A stretch of DNA of 64,000 nt from Clostridiales bacterium PH28_bin88 (GTDB lineage Bacteria > Bacillota > PH28-bin88): positions 17,357 through 81,356 of the forward strand of contig LAKY01000054.1 in NCBI GenBank assembly GCA_000987045.1, read 5' to 3'. Both the position numbers and the translations under genes were made by a program. Shown piece after piece: positions 50,806-59,009 of the stretch (position 1 is the first letter of the stretch; each line of letters starts with the position of its first letter). The notes under the pieces are model-generated. The model did not search any database. It was not told the DNA's origin and saw nothing but the letters and a program-made list of their open reading frames with translations.

Positions 50806-51087
50806 GTGGGCCAGTTGAAAGATGTCAATGACCACAAGTCCCGAGTGACGGTGAATATTTTCGATCAGGAATACATCATCAAAGGCACAGATCCGCCTCA
50901 ACATCTGGAACGGCTGGCGGTCTACCTGGACAAGAAGATGAGGCAGATTGGACAAAAGAATCCTAACCTCACAGCCTTGAAGGTGGCGGTACTGGCTGCC
51001 TTGCATATTACCGATGAGTTGAGTAAGCTGCAGGAGGACTACGATGCCATCATCAGGCTGATCGAGGAAGAGAAGAAAAAGGGATAG
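50806..51087 (+). CDS. zapA: cell division protein ZapA
   Basis: A 93-residue ZapA: an N-terminal beta-hairpin domain (RVTVNIFDQEYIIKGTDPPQHLERLAVYLDKKMRQ) followed by a long helix for dimerisation (LKVAVLAALHITDELSKLQEDYDAIIRLIEEEKKK). It bundles FtsZ filaments at the division site. GTG start at 50806 with AAAGCGGGGG upstream. It follows pheT, a conserved order in Firmicutes, and is closed by a terminator. Confidence 0.92.
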   Translation: MGQLKDVNDHKSRVTVNIFDQEYIIKGTDPPQHLERLAVYLDKKMRQIGQKNPNLTALKVAVLAALHITDELSKLQEDYDAIIRLIEEEKKKG

Positions 51088-51100
51088 GATTATTTCAGGC

Positions 51101-51127
51101 AAAAAAACGCCCTCACGGGCGTTTTTG
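51101..51127 (+). terminator. terminator after zapA
   Basis: AAAAACGCCC, loop TCAC, GGGCGTTTTT. The symmetrical A/T ends make it bidirectional in principle. Confidence 0.9.
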
Positions 51128-51167
51128 CCGTGATAGTTCAGGAAAGATTATAAGGGGGGTGATATCC

Positions 51168-52880
51168 ATGACCAACCTGGAGATAGCCTGGGTTTTTCGT
51201 GAAATTGCCGACCTGTTGGAACTGGCGGAAGACAATCCGTTCAAGGTGCGGGCCTACCGCAAGGCGGCCAAGGCAGTCTTTCACCTGAGCCGGGAAGTGG
51301 CTGAACTCTGGCGTGAAGGCAGCTTGTTGGAGGTGCCGGGCATTGGTAAAAACCTGGCGGCCAAGGTAGAGGAACTGCTCCAGACCGGGCAGTGTTCCTT
51401 CCTGGAGCGGTTGAAAGAAACGGTTCCCCCGGGATTGCGCGATATATTAACCATCCCTGGTATCGGCGCCAAGTCGGTGAGAACTATCCACCAGGTTCTC
51501 GGCATCACCACCCTGAGTGAACTGGAATTGGCGGCCAAGGACAAAAAAATCCGTCACCTCCCCGGCATGGGCAGCAAGACCGAGTTGGCCATTCTCCGCG
51601 GAATTGACATGCTTAAGAGTCACCAGGGGGCGGCTCTGCTGGGTATTGCCCTCCCACTGGCAGAACAAGTGGTGGGGGATCTACGGGTATTACCGGAGGT
51701 AGAGAGAGCGGAAATTACCGGCAGTGTGAGGCGGAGCAAGGAGATGGTAGGGGACGTGGACATCCTGGTGGCATCCAGCCAGCCGGCGGTGGTCATGCAG
51801 GTCTTCGCGAAACACCCCCAGGTCAAGGAGGTGCTTGCCCAGGGAACTGACAGGACCAGGGCGATCACCTGGCTGGGCCTGCAATTGGACCTCCTGGTGG
51901 TACCACCCGGCAGTTTCGGGTCGGCTTGGCACCACCGGACCGGGTCGTCCCAGCACAACCGGCGTTTGCAGGAGCGGGCTCAGGGAATGGGGTTGAAGCT
52001 GAACGAAAGGGGTCTCTTTAGCAAGGAAGATGGTGAGGGACTTCCGGTGGGAGGAGAGGAGGACATCTACCAGCGGTTGGGTCTAGCTTTTGTTCCTCCT
52101 GAGCTGAGGGAGGACCGGGGGGAACTGGAGGCAGCCGCTAACGGAGAATTACCTCACCTGGTTTCCATGGCTGATATCCGGGGCGACCTGCACATGCATA
52201 CCAATTGGAGTGACGGGGTCAATACCCTGCCGGAAATGGTTGAGGCCGCCAGGAGGAGAGGGTACGAATACATAGCTGTTACAGACCATTCCAGGTCCCT
52301 ATCTATTGCCAACGGCCTCTCCCTGGAACGCCTGGTGGAGCAGCGGGGGGTTATCAACCGGTTAAACGAAAATATGGAGGATTTTCGTGTCCTGGCAGGG
52401 GTGGAGGTGGACATCCTGGCTGATGGTCGCCTGGACTACCCGGATGAGGTGCTGGAACTGATGGACCTGGTGATCGCGTCCGTTCATACCGGATTTAGGA
52501 TGGACGGGGAAAGGATGACCGCCAGGGTAGAACAGGCTGTAAAGAACCCCCATGTAGACATTCTGGCCCATCCAACCGGTCGCATTTTGGGACGGCGTAA
52601 TGCTTATGAGATTGACCTGGAGCGCATAATGGAGCTGGCTGCCTCCACAGGAACATGGCTGGAGATCAATGCCTCTCCTGACCGCCTGGATCTTGACGAC
52701 ATGCACGTGCGAACGGCCAAGGACATGGGTATTCCTATCGCCATCAACACCGATGCCCATGACGTAGTGCGCCTGGCCGAAATGAGGTACGGAGTCCTGA
52801 CTGGCCGGCGGGGGTGGCTGGAAAAAGGGGACGTGGTCAACACCTGGAGCCTGGAAGAAGTGATGCGACGGATGAGGTAA
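51168..52880 (+). CDS. polX: DNA polymerase/3'-5' exonuclease PolX
   Basis: A 570-residue family X polymerase with a PHP nuclease domain, acting in gap filling and base excision repair. Helix-hairpin-helix elements (LLEVPGIGKNLAAKVEELL; TIPGIGAKSVRTIHQVLG) precede the polymerase palm with the metal motif GSVRRSKEMVGDVDILV and the third acid in LQLDLLVVPP. The PHP domain starts at about 345 with RGDLHMHTNWSDG and holds VTDHSRSL, HPTGRILGRR and INTDAHDV. ATG at 51168 with AAGGGGGG eight bases upstream; a GTG at 51159 lies within that site. Monocistronic, after the zapA terminator. Confidence 0.95.
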   Translation: MTNLEIAWVFREIADLLELAEDNPFKVRAYRKAAKAVFHLSREVAELWREGSLLEVPGIGKNLAAKVEELLQTGQCSFLERLKETVPPGLRDILTIPGIGAKSVRTIHQVLGITTLSELELAAKDKKIRHLPGMGSKTELAILRGIDMLKSHQGAALLGIALPLAEQVVGDLRVLPEVERAEITGSVRRSKEMVGDVDILVASSQPAVVMQVFAKHPQVKEVLAQGTDRTRAITWLGLQLDLLVVPPGSFGSAWHHRTGSSQHNRRLQERAQGMGLKLNERGLFSKEDGEGLPVGGEEDIYQRLGLAFVPPELREDRGELEAAANGELPHLVSMADIRGDLHMHTNWSDGVNTLPEMVEAARRRGYEYIAVTDHSRSLSIANGLSLERLVEQRGVINRLNENMEDFRVLAGVEVDILADGRLDYPDEVLELMDLVIASVHTGFRMDGERMTARVEQAVKNPHVDILAHPTGRILGRRNAYEIDLERIMELAASTGTWLEINASPDRLDLDDMHVRTAKDMGIPIAINTDAHDVVRLAEMRYGVLTGRRGWLEKGDVVNTWSLEEVMRRMR

Positions 52881-53020
52881 CAGCTTGCGTACCTGGAATT
52901 TTTCTCATATTTCTCTCTGGGCTGATGACGTTATCGGTGGCATGGTTTTTCTTCCGGGGCAGGACTAATGCCCCTTTTCTTGAATAATACTATCGTCGAG
53001 GATCGAAAGGGGAGGATAAA

Positions 53021-53974
53021 ATGAAACTGGGAGAGATTTACGAACTGGCGGTCCGGCTGGGAGTCCAGGCGGATCCCCGGGGAGAAGAAGCAGTAAGGCG
53101 GGTGCTGGCCGAGGATCAAAAAAAATACAACGAGATGAAGGAAAAAGAGCGCCAGGAATTTGACCTCGAACGGTTAGCCAACCCATACAGTGACAGCCGC
53201 ATCCTCAACGGGGAAAAGGACCGGGAAGTCAACTCCATCCTGGCGGGAATTGATATTGAGGTGGGAGAGGTGCTGTTGGCCGACCGCCTGCGAGAACGGG
53301 GTCAGGCCGTAGACCTGCTGCTGGCGCACCATCCCGAGGGGAAGGCACTGGCTGCCCTGCATGACGTGATGCACGTGCAGGAGGATATTCTAGCTGAGTT
53401 GGGTGTTCCCATCAACGTCGCGGAAGGGATCATGGCGCCGCGGATTGGAGAGGTGCACCGGGGGTTGATGCCGTTAAACCATGACCGGACGGTAGATGCC
53501 GCCCGGCTGTTGGACATTCCTCTGATGTGCATCCACACACCTGCAGACAACCTGGTTACCGGATACCTGCAGGATTTATTAGAGAAGCGCAACCCTTCCA
53601 CCGTTGGAGAGTTAATGGACACTCTCAAAGAGATCCCGGAGTATGCCAGGGCCATGGAAATCAACGCAGGGCCCCAGGTGGTAGTGGGGAGCAAAGATCG
53701 GCGGGTAGGCAAGGTATTCGTGGACATGACGGGTGGGACCAGTGGATCGGAGGACGCCTATGCCAAACTGGTTCAGGCCGGTGTAGGTACCATTGTCACC
53801 ATGCATATCAGCGACAAGCACCGCAAGGAGGCGGAAAAGAACCACATCAATGTGGTGATCGCCGGGCACATCGCCAGCGACTCCCTGGGGATGAACCTCC
53901 TGTTGGACCAGATCGCCAAGCAAGGGGTCCAGGTGAAGACTTGCTCCGGGTTATACCGGGTGAACCGTGAATAA
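53021..53974 (+). CDS. NIF3-family protein
   Basis: A 317-residue member of the NIF3 (NGG1-interacting factor 3-like) metal-binding family. Here it is a long clostridial form with an extra helical N-terminus (EAVRRVLAEDQKKYNEMKEKERQEFDLERL). Metal-site candidates are DLLLAHHPEG near residue 105 and the C-terminal HISDKHRKEAEKNHINVVIAGHIASDSLG. The biochemical role of the family is unsettled. ATG start with AAAGGGGAGG upstream. It sits between polX and the U32 genes without overlap. Confidence 0.85.
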   Translation: MKLGEIYELAVRLGVQADPRGEEAVRRVLAEDQKKYNEMKEKERQEFDLERLANPYSDSRILNGEKDREVNSILAGIDIEVGEVLLADRLRERGQAVDLLLAHHPEGKALAALHDVMHVQEDILAELGVPINVAEGIMAPRIGEVHRGLMPLNHDRTVDAARLLDIPLMCIHTPADNLVTGYLQDLLEKRNPSTVGELMDTLKEIPEYARAMEINAGPQVVVGSKDRRVGKVFVDMTGGTSGSEDAYAKLVQAGVGTIVTMHISDKHRKEAEKNHINVVIAGHIASDSLGMNLLLDQIAKQGVQVKTCSGLYRVNRE

Positions 53975-54000
53975 TACCAATTTAAGAGGGTGGAAGGACC

Positions 54001-55269
54001 TTGGTTGACCGGCCGGAACTACTGGCGCCGGCGGGAAGTGTGGAGGCGCTGGTAGCTGGGATTAACAGCGGGGCCGACGCGGTGTACCTGGGGGGAAAAC
54101 TGTTCAGTGCCCGGGCCTACGCCGCCAACTTCGACGAGCGTGGCATCGAAGAGGCGGTGAACCTGGCCCATCGCCGCGGGGTGAAGGTTTATATTACCGT
54201 TAATACCTTGTTGGATAACAGCGAACTGGAACAGGTAGCAGGTTATCTCCATTTCCTGTACCGCGCAGGGGTAGATGCGGTTATCCTCCAGGACTTGGGC
54301 CTTTTGAACCTGGCACGGCAGGTAGTCCCCGGACTGGAGTTGCATGCCAGTACCCAGATGACTATCCATAACAGCGCCGGGGCCAGGTTCCTTGCTGAAA
54401 AGGGGGTCCGGCGGGTAGTACTGGCCAGGGAACTGGACCTGGAAGACATCGCTGCCATTCAACGGGAATCCCCCGTGGAATTGGAGGTTTTTGTGCACGG
54501 AGCCCTCTGTGTGTGCTATTCCGGCCAGTGCCTGATGTCCAGCCTGATCGGCGGTCGCAGCGGCAACCGCGGCCGGTGTGCGCAGCCGTGCCGCCTGCCC
54601 TATACCCTGGTCAACCGGGAAACAGGGGAGGAATTGACGGAGGGCGGCCTACATCTTTTAAGCACAAAGGACCTCTGCCTGGTGGAAAGGTTGCCGGAAC
54701 TGGTAAGGGCGGGCATCCACTCCTTCAAGTTTGAGGGGCGAATGAAACGGCCGGAGTATGTAGCCACGGTAATCCGTGTTTACCGGCAGGCCCTGGACAG
54801 GTACCTGGAGGACCCGGAGCACTACTTCGTCAGCGACGAGGAACGAAAGGCCCTGTTCCAGATATTTAACCGCGACTTTACCACCGGTTATTTTTTCGGA
54901 AATCCAGCGAGAGAACTGATGAGTTATAAAAGGCCCAACAACCGGGGCTTACACCTGGGCCGGCTGGTTTCCGTGGATCCTGCCCGCAGGTGGGGACGGA
55001 TCAGGTTGGATGAGGCTCTCCGTATAGGAGACGGTATTGAGATATGGGTGACCCGCGGTGGGCGCAAGGGTGTAACTGTGAGGCAGATAGAGGTGGGGGG
55101 CCAACCTGTGGAGGAGGCTAATGCCGGCATGCTGGTGGAGATACCTCTGCCGGATGGTGCCCGCCCCGGCGACCGGGTATTCAAGACTCATGATGTTCGC
55201 CTGATGTCGCGCGCCCAAGAGGCAATGAGGATGTCCCGGGAAGAGGAAAAAATCCAGGTAAAAGCTTAG
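54001..55269 (+). CDS. U32 family peptidase-like protein, N-terminal part
   Basis: A 422-residue U32 protein. Family motifs are ELLAPAGSVEALVAGINSGADAVYLGG at the N-terminus, HASTQMTIHNSAGARFL, and the cysteine signature HGALCVCYSGQCLMSSLIGGRSGNRGRC. U32 members such as TrhP and RlhA hydroxylate RNA and carry an iron-sulfur site rather than acting as true proteases. The frame ends at TAG 55267-55269, and the downstream gene begins with GTG in the same frame with no base between. Together they match the usual single chain of about 850 residues, so this looks like one gene split by an amber codon. TTG start. Confidence 0.88.
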   Translation: MVDRPELLAPAGSVEALVAGINSGADAVYLGGKLFSARAYAANFDERGIEEAVNLAHRRGVKVYITVNTLLDNSELEQVAGYLHFLYRAGVDAVILQDLGLLNLARQVVPGLELHASTQMTIHNSAGARFLAEKGVRRVVLARELDLEDIAAIQRESPVELEVFVHGALCVCYSGQCLMSSLIGGRSGNRGRCAQPCRLPYTLVNRETGEELTEGGLHLLSTKDLCLVERLPELVRAGIHSFKFEGRMKRPEYVATVIRVYRQALDRYLEDPEHYFVSDEERKALFQIFNRDFTTGYFFGNPARELMSYKRPNNRGLHLGRLVSVDPARRWGRIRLDEALRIGDGIEIWVTRGGRKGVTVRQIEVGGQPVEEANAGMLVEIPLPDGARPGDRVFKTHDVRLMSRAQEAMRMSREEEKIQVKA

Positions 55270-56547
55270 GTGCGGGTATCCGCCGGAGAACCTTTGCGCA
55301 TCACCCTCATTGACCAGGCAGGGAACAGAGGGGAGGCGGAGACAGAATTTCTGGCAGAGCCGGCCTTGAGAAGACCCCTAACCCCGGAGATCTTACGCCA
55401 GCAACTGGATCGGTTGGGCAACACCCCCTTTGTCCTGGGTGAAATGGAAACCCATATCGACGGGGAGTTAATGGTACCGCTCAGCGAGATCAACTCCGCC
55501 CGACGGGTGGCGGTAGAGGCGCTGATACAAAAGCGGGGTCATGTCGCGGGACGGCCTTCCGTTCCCGCCCAGGAATTTGCTGCCCGGGTAAAGGAAGCGC
55601 TTAGACCGTTAAGTCCCCCGCATGGCCCTGGTAGGTCCCGGAAAAAGCCCCTGTTGTCCGTCGTGGTAGGCGATCTTGCTTCGGTAATGGCGGCAACGGC
55701 CGCGGGGGCCGACCGCCTCTACCTCGGCGGTGACCGCCTGAGAGGAAAGCGGTTCAATACAAGGGAACTGGAACGGTCAGTTGAACTGTGCCATGAAAAG
55801 GGTTGCCAGGCCGTGCTGGTTACCCCTCGTGTCTGGCATGAGGGGCAGCGGGATGAGGTTGAGCGTATTCTGGAACTGGCTGTTCGGTTGAAGGCCTCCG
55901 GGGTGATGGCGGCTAACCCGGGCAGCCTTGAGCTAACCAAGGGAGCAGTAGAGAATATGCCCCTTTACGGTGACTTCCCCCTGAACGCCTTCAACGACCT
56001 GACTATTGACCTGCTGCATCAGGAAGGCTTGGCCGGGGTAACCTTGTCCCCGGAACTGACTATCAAACAGATTGAAAAACTGGCTGGCCGTTACCGTTAT
56101 GATGTGGAATGCCTGGTCCATGGTTCTCTCCCCTTGATGGTAACTGAGCACTGCACGCTGGGGGCGGTACTGGGAGGGCGGACCTCTGAGGCCAAGTGTA
56201 ACCAGGTATGTATGGCAGGGCGTTATGGCCTTCTGGACCGCATGAGGTTTGTCTTTCCTGTCGAGACGGATGCCTATTGTCGCATGTACGTTTATAACCC
56301 CAAGGAACTCTGCTTGGTAGAGCACCTGCCCGAATTAGCCGGGCTAGGCATCAGCAGCGTTAGAATCGAAGCCAGAAAAGAGACTGACAGTTACGTGGCA
56401 GGGGTGGTTCGTGTTTACCGGGAGGCGGTCGACCGCACCTGGGACGAGCGGCCTTGCGGGGAGTATCTGGAGCACGCCCGGGAGCGGTTGGCCCGCTTCA
56501 GTCCGGGCGGATTTACCAAGGGACATTATTTTCGAGGAGTGCTATAA
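55270..56547 (+). CDS. U32/DUF3656 protein, C-terminal part
   Basis: A 425-residue continuation of the U32 protein encoded upstream, in the same frame and directly after its TAG. It begins with the DUF3656 linker (EPLRITLIDQAGNRGEAETEF, RRPLTPEILRQQLDRLGNTPF). It continues as a second U32 half with VVGDLASVMAATAAGADRLYLGG, ECLVHGSLPLMVTEHCTLG and four cysteines near the end (CTLG, CNQVC, YCRM). No strong ribosome binding site precedes the GTG 55270, although re-initiation after the TAG is possible. Either the two halves are made separately or the stop is read through. Confidence 0.82.
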   Translation: MRVSAGEPLRITLIDQAGNRGEAETEFLAEPALRRPLTPEILRQQLDRLGNTPFVLGEMETHIDGELMVPLSEINSARRVAVEALIQKRGHVAGRPSVPAQEFAARVKEALRPLSPPHGPGRSRKKPLLSVVVGDLASVMAATAAGADRLYLGGDRLRGKRFNTRELERSVELCHEKGCQAVLVTPRVWHEGQRDEVERILELAVRLKASGVMAANPGSLELTKGAVENMPLYGDFPLNAFNDLTIDLLHQEGLAGVTLSPELTIKQIEKLAGRYRYDVECLVHGSLPLMVTEHCTLGAVLGGRTSEAKCNQVCMAGRYGLLDRMRFVFPVETDAYCRMYVYNPKELCLVEHLPELAGLGISSVRIEARKETDSYVAGVVRVYREAVDRTWDERPCGEYLEHARERLARFSPGGFTKGHYFRGVL

Positions 56548-56587
56548 TAAAAAGGGATCGTTTAACGATTTTTTCAAGGTGATTAAA

Positions 56588-58963
56588 ATGGTAATTAGTG
56601 AGCGAGTGCTCTTAAAATTGGAACTGGATAAGGTGCTGCAGCGGTTGAAAGAATGCTGCACCTGTGCACTGGGCCAGGAACTGGCGTTGGGACTGCAGCC
56701 ATGCGCTGAAATTGACGAGGTGCGCCAGTGGCTGCGGGAGACCAGCGAGGCGAGAACAATCTGGCGCCTGCATCCGATCATCCCGTTGGGGGGAATCCGG
56801 GACATCCGGCATGCCATCGACCGTGCCCATATCGGTGGCAGGTTGGAACCGGTGGACCTCCTGGCTATTTTGGATACCGCTGCTGCTGCCCGGAGGCTAC
56901 GGGGTTTTTGTATTGGCCTGGAGGGAGACTATCCCCTGGTCAAGGGGATGGCGGGAGACCTGGGCCTGTTCCGGAACCTGGAACAAGAGATCAGGCAGGC
57001 CATTAACGATGATGGTTCGATAGCGGACCATGCCTCCGCCGAACTGGCTCACCTTAGAAAACAGGTGCGCACCCTGCAGGAGAGGGTAAAAGTGAAGCTG
57101 GAGAGCATTATTCGCTCTCCTGACAACCAGAAAATGTTGCAAGATGCCCTGGTGACTGTGCGAGGAGACCGGTACGTGGTCCCTGTCAAACTGGAGTACC
57201 GATCACAGTTCCCGGGGCTGGTTCATGATCAGTCCGCCAGCGGCGCAACCGTGTTTATCGAACCCATGGCAGTGGTGGAACTCAACAATGAACTGCGCCG
57301 CACCCTGGCTGCCGAACAGCGGGAAGTGGAGCGGATCCTCCAGCACTTAACGGAGATGGTTTCCAGGGAGGCAGTTTGCTTAAAGGCCACGGTAGAGGCG
57401 CTGGGCAAGCTGGATCTGGTTTTTGCCAAAGGCAGGTTTAGTCAACAGGTGGATGGCGTGGAACCCATCCTCAACGACCAGGGGCGCCTCCGCATCTACC
57501 GGGGGCGACACCCCCTTTTAAGCGGTGCGGTGGTGCCCATCACCGTAAACCTTGGCCGGGAGTATGATACCCTGGTAATCACCGGCCCCAATACCGGAGG
57601 GAAAACGGTTACCCTGAAGACGATAGGTCTCTTTACTCTGATGGCTCAGTGCGGGCTTCACGTGCCGGCTGACGTTGGGAGTGAACTGGCGATTTTCTGG
57701 CAGGTTTTTGCCGATATTGGGGATGAACAAAGCATCGAACAGTCCCTGAGTACCTTCTCTTCCCATATGACCAATATCATAGGGGTGGTTGGACGGGTGG
57801 ATGACCGTTCCCTGGTGCTCCTGGACGAATTGGGGGCGGGGACCGACCCCACCGAGGGAGCGGCGTTGGCCACGGCAATTCTGGACCATTTACGACACCG
57901 GGGGGCCAAAACGGTGGCAACTACCCACTATGGGCAGTTGAAGGCCTATGCCTACACTACTCCGGGGGTGGAAAACGCCAGTGTGGAGTTTGATGTGGAG
58001 ACCCTGCGGCCTACCTACCGTTTGCAGGTAGGCCTGCCCGGCCGGAGCAACGCCCTTGAAATCGCCGCCCGCCTGGGCCTGCCCGCGGAAATTATCGCGC
58101 AAGCCAGGGCTGCACTTTCTTCTGAAGAAGTGGAAGTTGCTGAGTTGATCCAGCACCTTACTGAGACTCAACGGCAGGCGGAAGCTGACCGACAGGAAGC
58201 CGCCCGGTTAAGGCAAGAGGTGGAGCAACTTAAGGGGACACTGCAGCAGGAGCGGGCAGACCTCCGGGAACGGGAACGGGAGATTCTACAAAAGGCCAGG
58301 GAGGAAGCGGCTGGTATTGTCAGGAAGGCCCGCAGCGAAAGTGAGCGGGTAGTGGCTGAACTGCGTGCTACCATGGCGAGGGAGGCTCAGCGAGCCCAGG
58401 AGGAGGCGACCCGCATCGCCAGGGAAGGGCTCAAACAGTTAGAGGCGGAAATTGCGGAGGTAGTCCCTTCCCTGGCGGCACCAGGCGGGCCCGTATTAAC
58501 TTCCGTCCGCCCGGGAGATCTGGTGGAGATCCCGAGACTGAACCTCCAGGCAAGTGTCCTCAGCGAACCTAACGCCCAGGGTGAGTTGCTGGTGCAGGCG
58601 GGTATTATGAAGGTCAACGTGCGGATGGACGAAATCCGGCTTGCTACCCGACCGGCCCGCCGGGAAGAAATCCGGGTAGGGAGCGGCCGGTTGGGAGTTG
58701 CCAAATCACAACAGGTTGCCGCGGAAATTGACCTGCGGGGGTTGACAGTAGAAGAGGCGATGCATCAGGTCGATAAGTATCTGGATGACGCTTTCCTTGC
58801 GGGATTGGCCCGTGTGTCCCTGATCCACGGAAAGGGTACCGGTGCGTTAAGGGTAGCAATCAAGGATTACCTGACAAGCCATCCTCAGGTTCAGTCTTTC
58901 CGCCTGGGGGTCCACGGGGAAGGCGGCACCGGAGTGACGGTGGTGGACCTTAGCGCGAGTTAA
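56588..58963 (+). CDS. mutS2: endonuclease MutS2
   Basis: A full-length MutS2 of 791 residues. The N-terminal core and lever region reads LGGIRDIRHAIDRAHIGGRLEP. The ABC-type ATPase has Walker A TGPNTGGKTVTLKTIG, Walker B VLLDELGAGTDPTEGAAL and a Q-loop/switch around STFSSHMTNI. A long coiled coil (about 515-640) precedes the C-terminal Smr nuclease domain (EIDLRGLTVEEAMHQVDKYLDDA, LIHGKGTGALR). It suppresses recombination or acts in ribosome rescue. ATG 56588 with AAGGTG upstream; a longer frame from 56411 overlaps the U32 gene and is rejected. Confidence 0.95.
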   Translation: MVISERVLLKLELDKVLQRLKECCTCALGQELALGLQPCAEIDEVRQWLRETSEARTIWRLHPIIPLGGIRDIRHAIDRAHIGGRLEPVDLLAILDTAAAARRLRGFCIGLEGDYPLVKGMAGDLGLFRNLEQEIRQAINDDGSIADHASAELAHLRKQVRTLQERVKVKLESIIRSPDNQKMLQDALVTVRGDRYVVPVKLEYRSQFPGLVHDQSASGATVFIEPMAVVELNNELRRTLAAEQREVERILQHLTEMVSREAVCLKATVEALGKLDLVFAKGRFSQQVDGVEPILNDQGRLRIYRGRHPLLSGAVVPITVNLGREYDTLVITGPNTGGKTVTLKTIGLFTLMAQCGLHVPADVGSELAIFWQVFADIGDEQSIEQSLSTFSSHMTNIIGVVGRVDDRSLVLLDELGAGTDPTEGAALATAILDHLRHRGAKTVATTHYGQLKAYAYTTPGVENASVEFDVETLRPTYRLQVGLPGRSNALEIAARLGLPAEIIAQARAALSSEEVEVAELIQHLTETQRQAEADRQEAARLRQEVEQLKGTLQQERADLREREREILQKAREEAAGIVRKARSESERVVAELRATMAREAQRAQEEATRIAREGLKQLEAEIAEVVPSLAAPGGPVLTSVRPGDLVEIPRLNLQASVLSEPNAQGELLVQAGIMKVNVRMDEIRLATRPARREEIRVGSGRLGVAKSQQVAAEIDLRGLTVEEAMHQVDKYLDDAFLAGLARVSLIHGKGTGALRVAIKDYLTSHPQVQSFRLGVHGEGGTGVTVVDLSAS

Positions 58964-58978
58964 GTGGATTGACACATA

Positions 58979-59008
58979 AGACCCAGGAGTGATGCTCCTG
59001 GGTCTTTG
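58979..59008 (+). terminator. terminator between mutS2 and the convergent PBP gene
   Basis: AGACCCAGGAG, loop TGAT, GCTCCTGGGTCT, then TTGCTT. The symmetrical stem may serve both strands. Confidence 0.85.
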
Positions 59009-59009
59009 C

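Noticed and set aside
55267..55269. Pyrrolysine encoded by the TAG in the U32 gene
   Set aside because: No pyl genes are in the window and U32 proteins are not known to contain pyrrolysine; mutation or re-initiation is simpler. Kept only as a test in the finding.
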